A stretch of 43,616 bases of DNA, from NCBI GenBank assembly GCA_002779605.1, contig PEWE01000028.1, positions 1 through 43,616 of the forward strand. Direction: 5' to 3'. Numbering within the stretch: the first letter of the stretch is position 1; every line of letters starts with the position of its first letter. Below are positions 41,792 through 43,616 of this stretch, piece after piece. Under the pieces are notes generated by a model. That model made no database searches. It saw only the letters and a program-made list of their open reading frames with translations, and was not told the DNA's origin. The DNA is from Zetaproteobacteria bacterium CG06_land_8_20_14_3_00_59_53 (GTDB lineage Bacteria > Pseudomonadota > Zetaproteobacteria > Mariprofundales > Mariprofundaceae). A program made the position numbers and the translations under genes.

Positions 41792-43446
41792 TAAGCTCCC
41801 TTCGGTTCCAGCAGGGATGGTTGTAATTCATCAGGGGCATGCTGCCCGAGCATATTCAGCATGGTCGCGGCGATATGCGACAGGCCCGGGCGGGTATATA
41901 CGTTGTCCCCCTCGACAGGCTGACGCAATGTATAGCTGCCGTCGAATGCGGCATCGAACAGAATACACGGCACCGGATTCAACGAGTGCCGGGTGGAAGG
42001 CTCATCACCATGCTTGTTGGCCACGCGCATCTCCTCGGCATTGCCGTGATCGGCGGTGATCAGGGCCGAGCCGCCCGCGGCCTGCAGGGCATCGACGATC
42101 CTTCCCACCGCGGTATCCACAGCTTCGATGGCTTCGATCACCGGCTTCATATGACCACAGTGCCCCACCATATCGGCATTGGCGAAATTGATCAGTCCGA
42201 AACCGTAGCCGCCAGCGGCGATCAGTTCGATGGCCTTATCGGCGATCTCAGCGGCCTTCATCTGCGGCGCATCGGCAAAGGAAACCCCTTTATCGGACGG
42301 AATGAGGATATAATCCTCCATGCTGCGATCCAGCGGCTCACGATAACCGCCGTTAAAAAAGAAGGTGACATGCGGATACTTCTGGGTCTCCGTCAAACGG
42401 AACTGGCGGATACCCATGGAGAGCAGACGACGACCCAGCGGATTGGCCACCTTGGTCGGCCCCATCAACTGCAGTTCAGGCAGATTGCGATCCTCGTCGT
42501 ACACCATCATGCCGGCATACAACACATCCGGACCCCGGCCATTCACCCCGCCGCGATCGAAACCGCTGAAATCATCAAGCTCGAAGGCCTCGGTCATCTC
42601 GATCGCGCGATCGCCGCGGAAATTCACCATCACGACAGCATCACCATCGTTCACGGTACCGACAGCCCGACCGGACTCATCCACAATCACAAAACCGGGG
42701 ATATCCTGATCGACGATGTCCGGAGTGGTTGCACGGAAGCTATCGATGGCTGCCTGCATCGAGGTGAAGCGATACTCGCCCGCACCTTCGACCATCAGCT
42801 TCCAGCCCGCACCGACCTTCGACCAATCGTTATCGCGATCCATGATGATGCGCTCGCGTCCGCCACCGGAAGCAAAGCTATAGTCATAACCGTCCTTCGC
42901 ATTGATACGCACGAACACCTCTTCCAGCATGGCCACATAGGTCTGGGCGCTCTGGATCCCCACATCACGGCCATCGAGCAGCGCATGCACGCGCAGACGA
43001 CGCACGCCGGATGCAAAGGCATGATCCACCAAGGCGAGGAAATGATCGACATGCGAATGGATATTGCCATCGGAAAGCAGGCCGAGCAGATGAATGCAGC
43101 CGCCTTCGACACCGCGTTGCACAACCTTGCAGAGGGCATCGGATTCATAGAACGAGCCGTCTTCGATGGCCTTGTTGATTCGGGTCGGGCCCTGGTCGAG
43201 GATCATACCGGCCCCCATGGTCAGGTGGCCGACCTCGGAACCGCCGAGATCCTTGCCTGAGGGCAGGCCGACAAACGGCCCGTGCGTCATCAGGCGGGTA
43301 CTCGGATACTCACGCATCAGGCGATCGAATACCGGGGTGCGGGCTTTGGCAATGGCATCTTCGGCACCCCCTGTACCGATACCCCATCCATCCATAATGA
43401 TAAGAAGTGCCGGGGAACGTCCGGCAAAATGTTGTTCTACTGACAT
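41791..43446 (-). CDS. gpmI: 2,3-bisphosphoglycerate-independent phosphoglycerate mutase
   Basis: A 551-residue di-manganese enzyme of the alkaline-phosphatase superfamily that interconverts 3- and 2-phosphoglycerate. The metal-binding IIMDGWGIG is at residues 16-24, and nucleophile Ser70 in LGGSEVGHLTMGAG replaces the more common GNSEVGH. TADHGNAEEM near the C-terminus supplies metal ligands. The length is at the long end, similar to plant-type iPGM. In an autotroph it leads carbon from 3-phosphoglycerate, the RuBisCO product, into phosphoenolpyruvate and biosynthesis. It heads an operon with the second channel pair. Confidence 0.95.
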   Translation of the reverse strand: MSVEQHFAGRSPALLIIMDGWGIGTGGAEDAIAKARTPVFDRLMREYPSTRLMTHGPFVGLPSGKDLGGSEVGHLTMGAGMILDQGPTRINKAIEDGSFYESDALCKVVQRGVEGGCIHLLGLLSDGNIHSHVDHFLALVDHAFASGVRRLRVHALLDGRDVGIQSAQTYVAMLEEVFVRINAKDGYDYSFASGGGRERIIMDRDNDWSKVGAGWKLMVEGAGEYRFTSMQAAIDSFRATTPDIVDQDIPGFVIVDESGRAVGTVNDGDAVVMVNFRGDRAIEMTEAFELDDFSGFDRGGVNGRGPDVLYAGMMVYDEDRNLPELQLMGPTKVANPLGRRLLSMGIRQFRLTETQKYPHVTFFFNGGYREPLDRSMEDYILIPSDKGVSFADAPQMKAAEIADKAIELIAAGGYGFGLINFANADMVGHCGHMKPVIEAIEAVDTAVGRIVDALQAAGGSALITADHGNAEEMRVANKHGDEPSTRHSLNPVPCILFDAAFDGSYTLRQPVEGDNVYTRPGLSHIAATMLNMLGQHAPDELQPSLLEPKGA

Positions 43447-43616
43447 GCGTACTCCGCTTATTCTAACCCAGAAATCGGTCGGACTATATCCTTCTTTGAC
43501 CGGGAGCTACAGCGTTTAAGGCAAAAAAAAGGTTCATCGCGGATTGGCGGGAAATAGGGGTTAAAGCGAGCGGTGCCCCTGGTTAGGTTGTTTGTACCAC
43601 CAAGCAACTTTTCCGG
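43447..43616. other. Region upstream of gpmI
   Basis: 170 bases with no supported gene. On the minus strand TATAGT at 43483-43488 could be the gpmI -10 box; no good -35 is seen. The window ends here. Confidence 0.3.

Noticed and set aside
1-43616. CRISPR arrays, prophage or insertion sequences
   Set aside because: No regularly spaced repeats, transposase, integrase or phage structural genes were seen on either strand.

Overview
The window looks like chromosome of a GC-rich, Gram-negative, CO2-fixing proteobacterium. The evidence is a form II RuBisCO (CbbM) with a divergent LysR regulator, the CbbQ/CbbO activase pair, a Can-type beta-carbonic anhydrase, outer-membrane and lipoprotein genes, and TldD/PmbA. 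The gene set resembles iron-oxidising Zetaproteobacteria (Mariprofundus-like), but that is inferred from content only. I see no phage, insertion sequence, CRISPR array or rRNA.

Layout. 325-3849 (+): outer-membrane barrel protein, periplasmic cupredoxin-like protein and a membrane class III nucleotide cyclase, probably one operon; the cyclase seems to start at a CTG overlapping the upstream stop. 3959-6260 (+): aldehyde dehydrogenase and a small secreted protein. 11527-6329 (-): oxidative pentose-phosphate cluster of two different glucose-6-phosphate dehydrogenases, a short 6-phosphogluconate dehydrogenase and 6-phosphogluconolactonase; the first dehydrogenase has a C-terminal cyclic-nucleotide-binding domain. 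11569-11970: decayed tRNA-Lys copy, intact tRNA-Lys and tRNA-Glu. 19180-11956 (-): PilB-type ATPase fused to a receiver domain, CheW, chemoreceptor and a hybrid CheA, a likely pilus-linked chemosensory operon whose last codons lie inside tRNA-Glu. 19420-22421 (+): LysM lytic transglycosylase and an oligopeptide-type binding lipoprotein.

22523-32581 is the carbon/nitrogen block: a small gene flanked by short repeats, type III glutamine synthetase behind a clear sigma-54 promoter, cbbO, cbbQ, a broken DUF3422 gene, cbbM and divergent cbbR. A 15-base motif is shared between the cbbR-cbbM gap and the region upstream of cbbQ and may be the CbbR operator. 32592-33520 (-): EI24/CysZ-like membrane protein and a DUF2007-like protein. 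33653-39979 (+): MotA/ExbB-like channel and coiled-coil partner, TldD, PmbA, PfkB-family kinase, carbonic anhydrase. 43446-40004 (-): phosphoglycerate mutase followed by a second MotA-like channel whose partner carries a von Willebrand A domain.

The most interesting reading is a possible cyclic-nucleotide switch on carbon flow. In an autotroph, oxidative pentose-phosphate activity opposes the Calvin cycle. Here one G6PD has an apparently intact cyclic-nucleotide pocket, and a predicted adenylate cyclase tied to a copper-type periplasmic protein lies about 6 kb away. The stator-like pair with a von Willebrand A domain and the PilB-receiver fusion are further unusual architectures. All functional links are inferences from domains and gene order.
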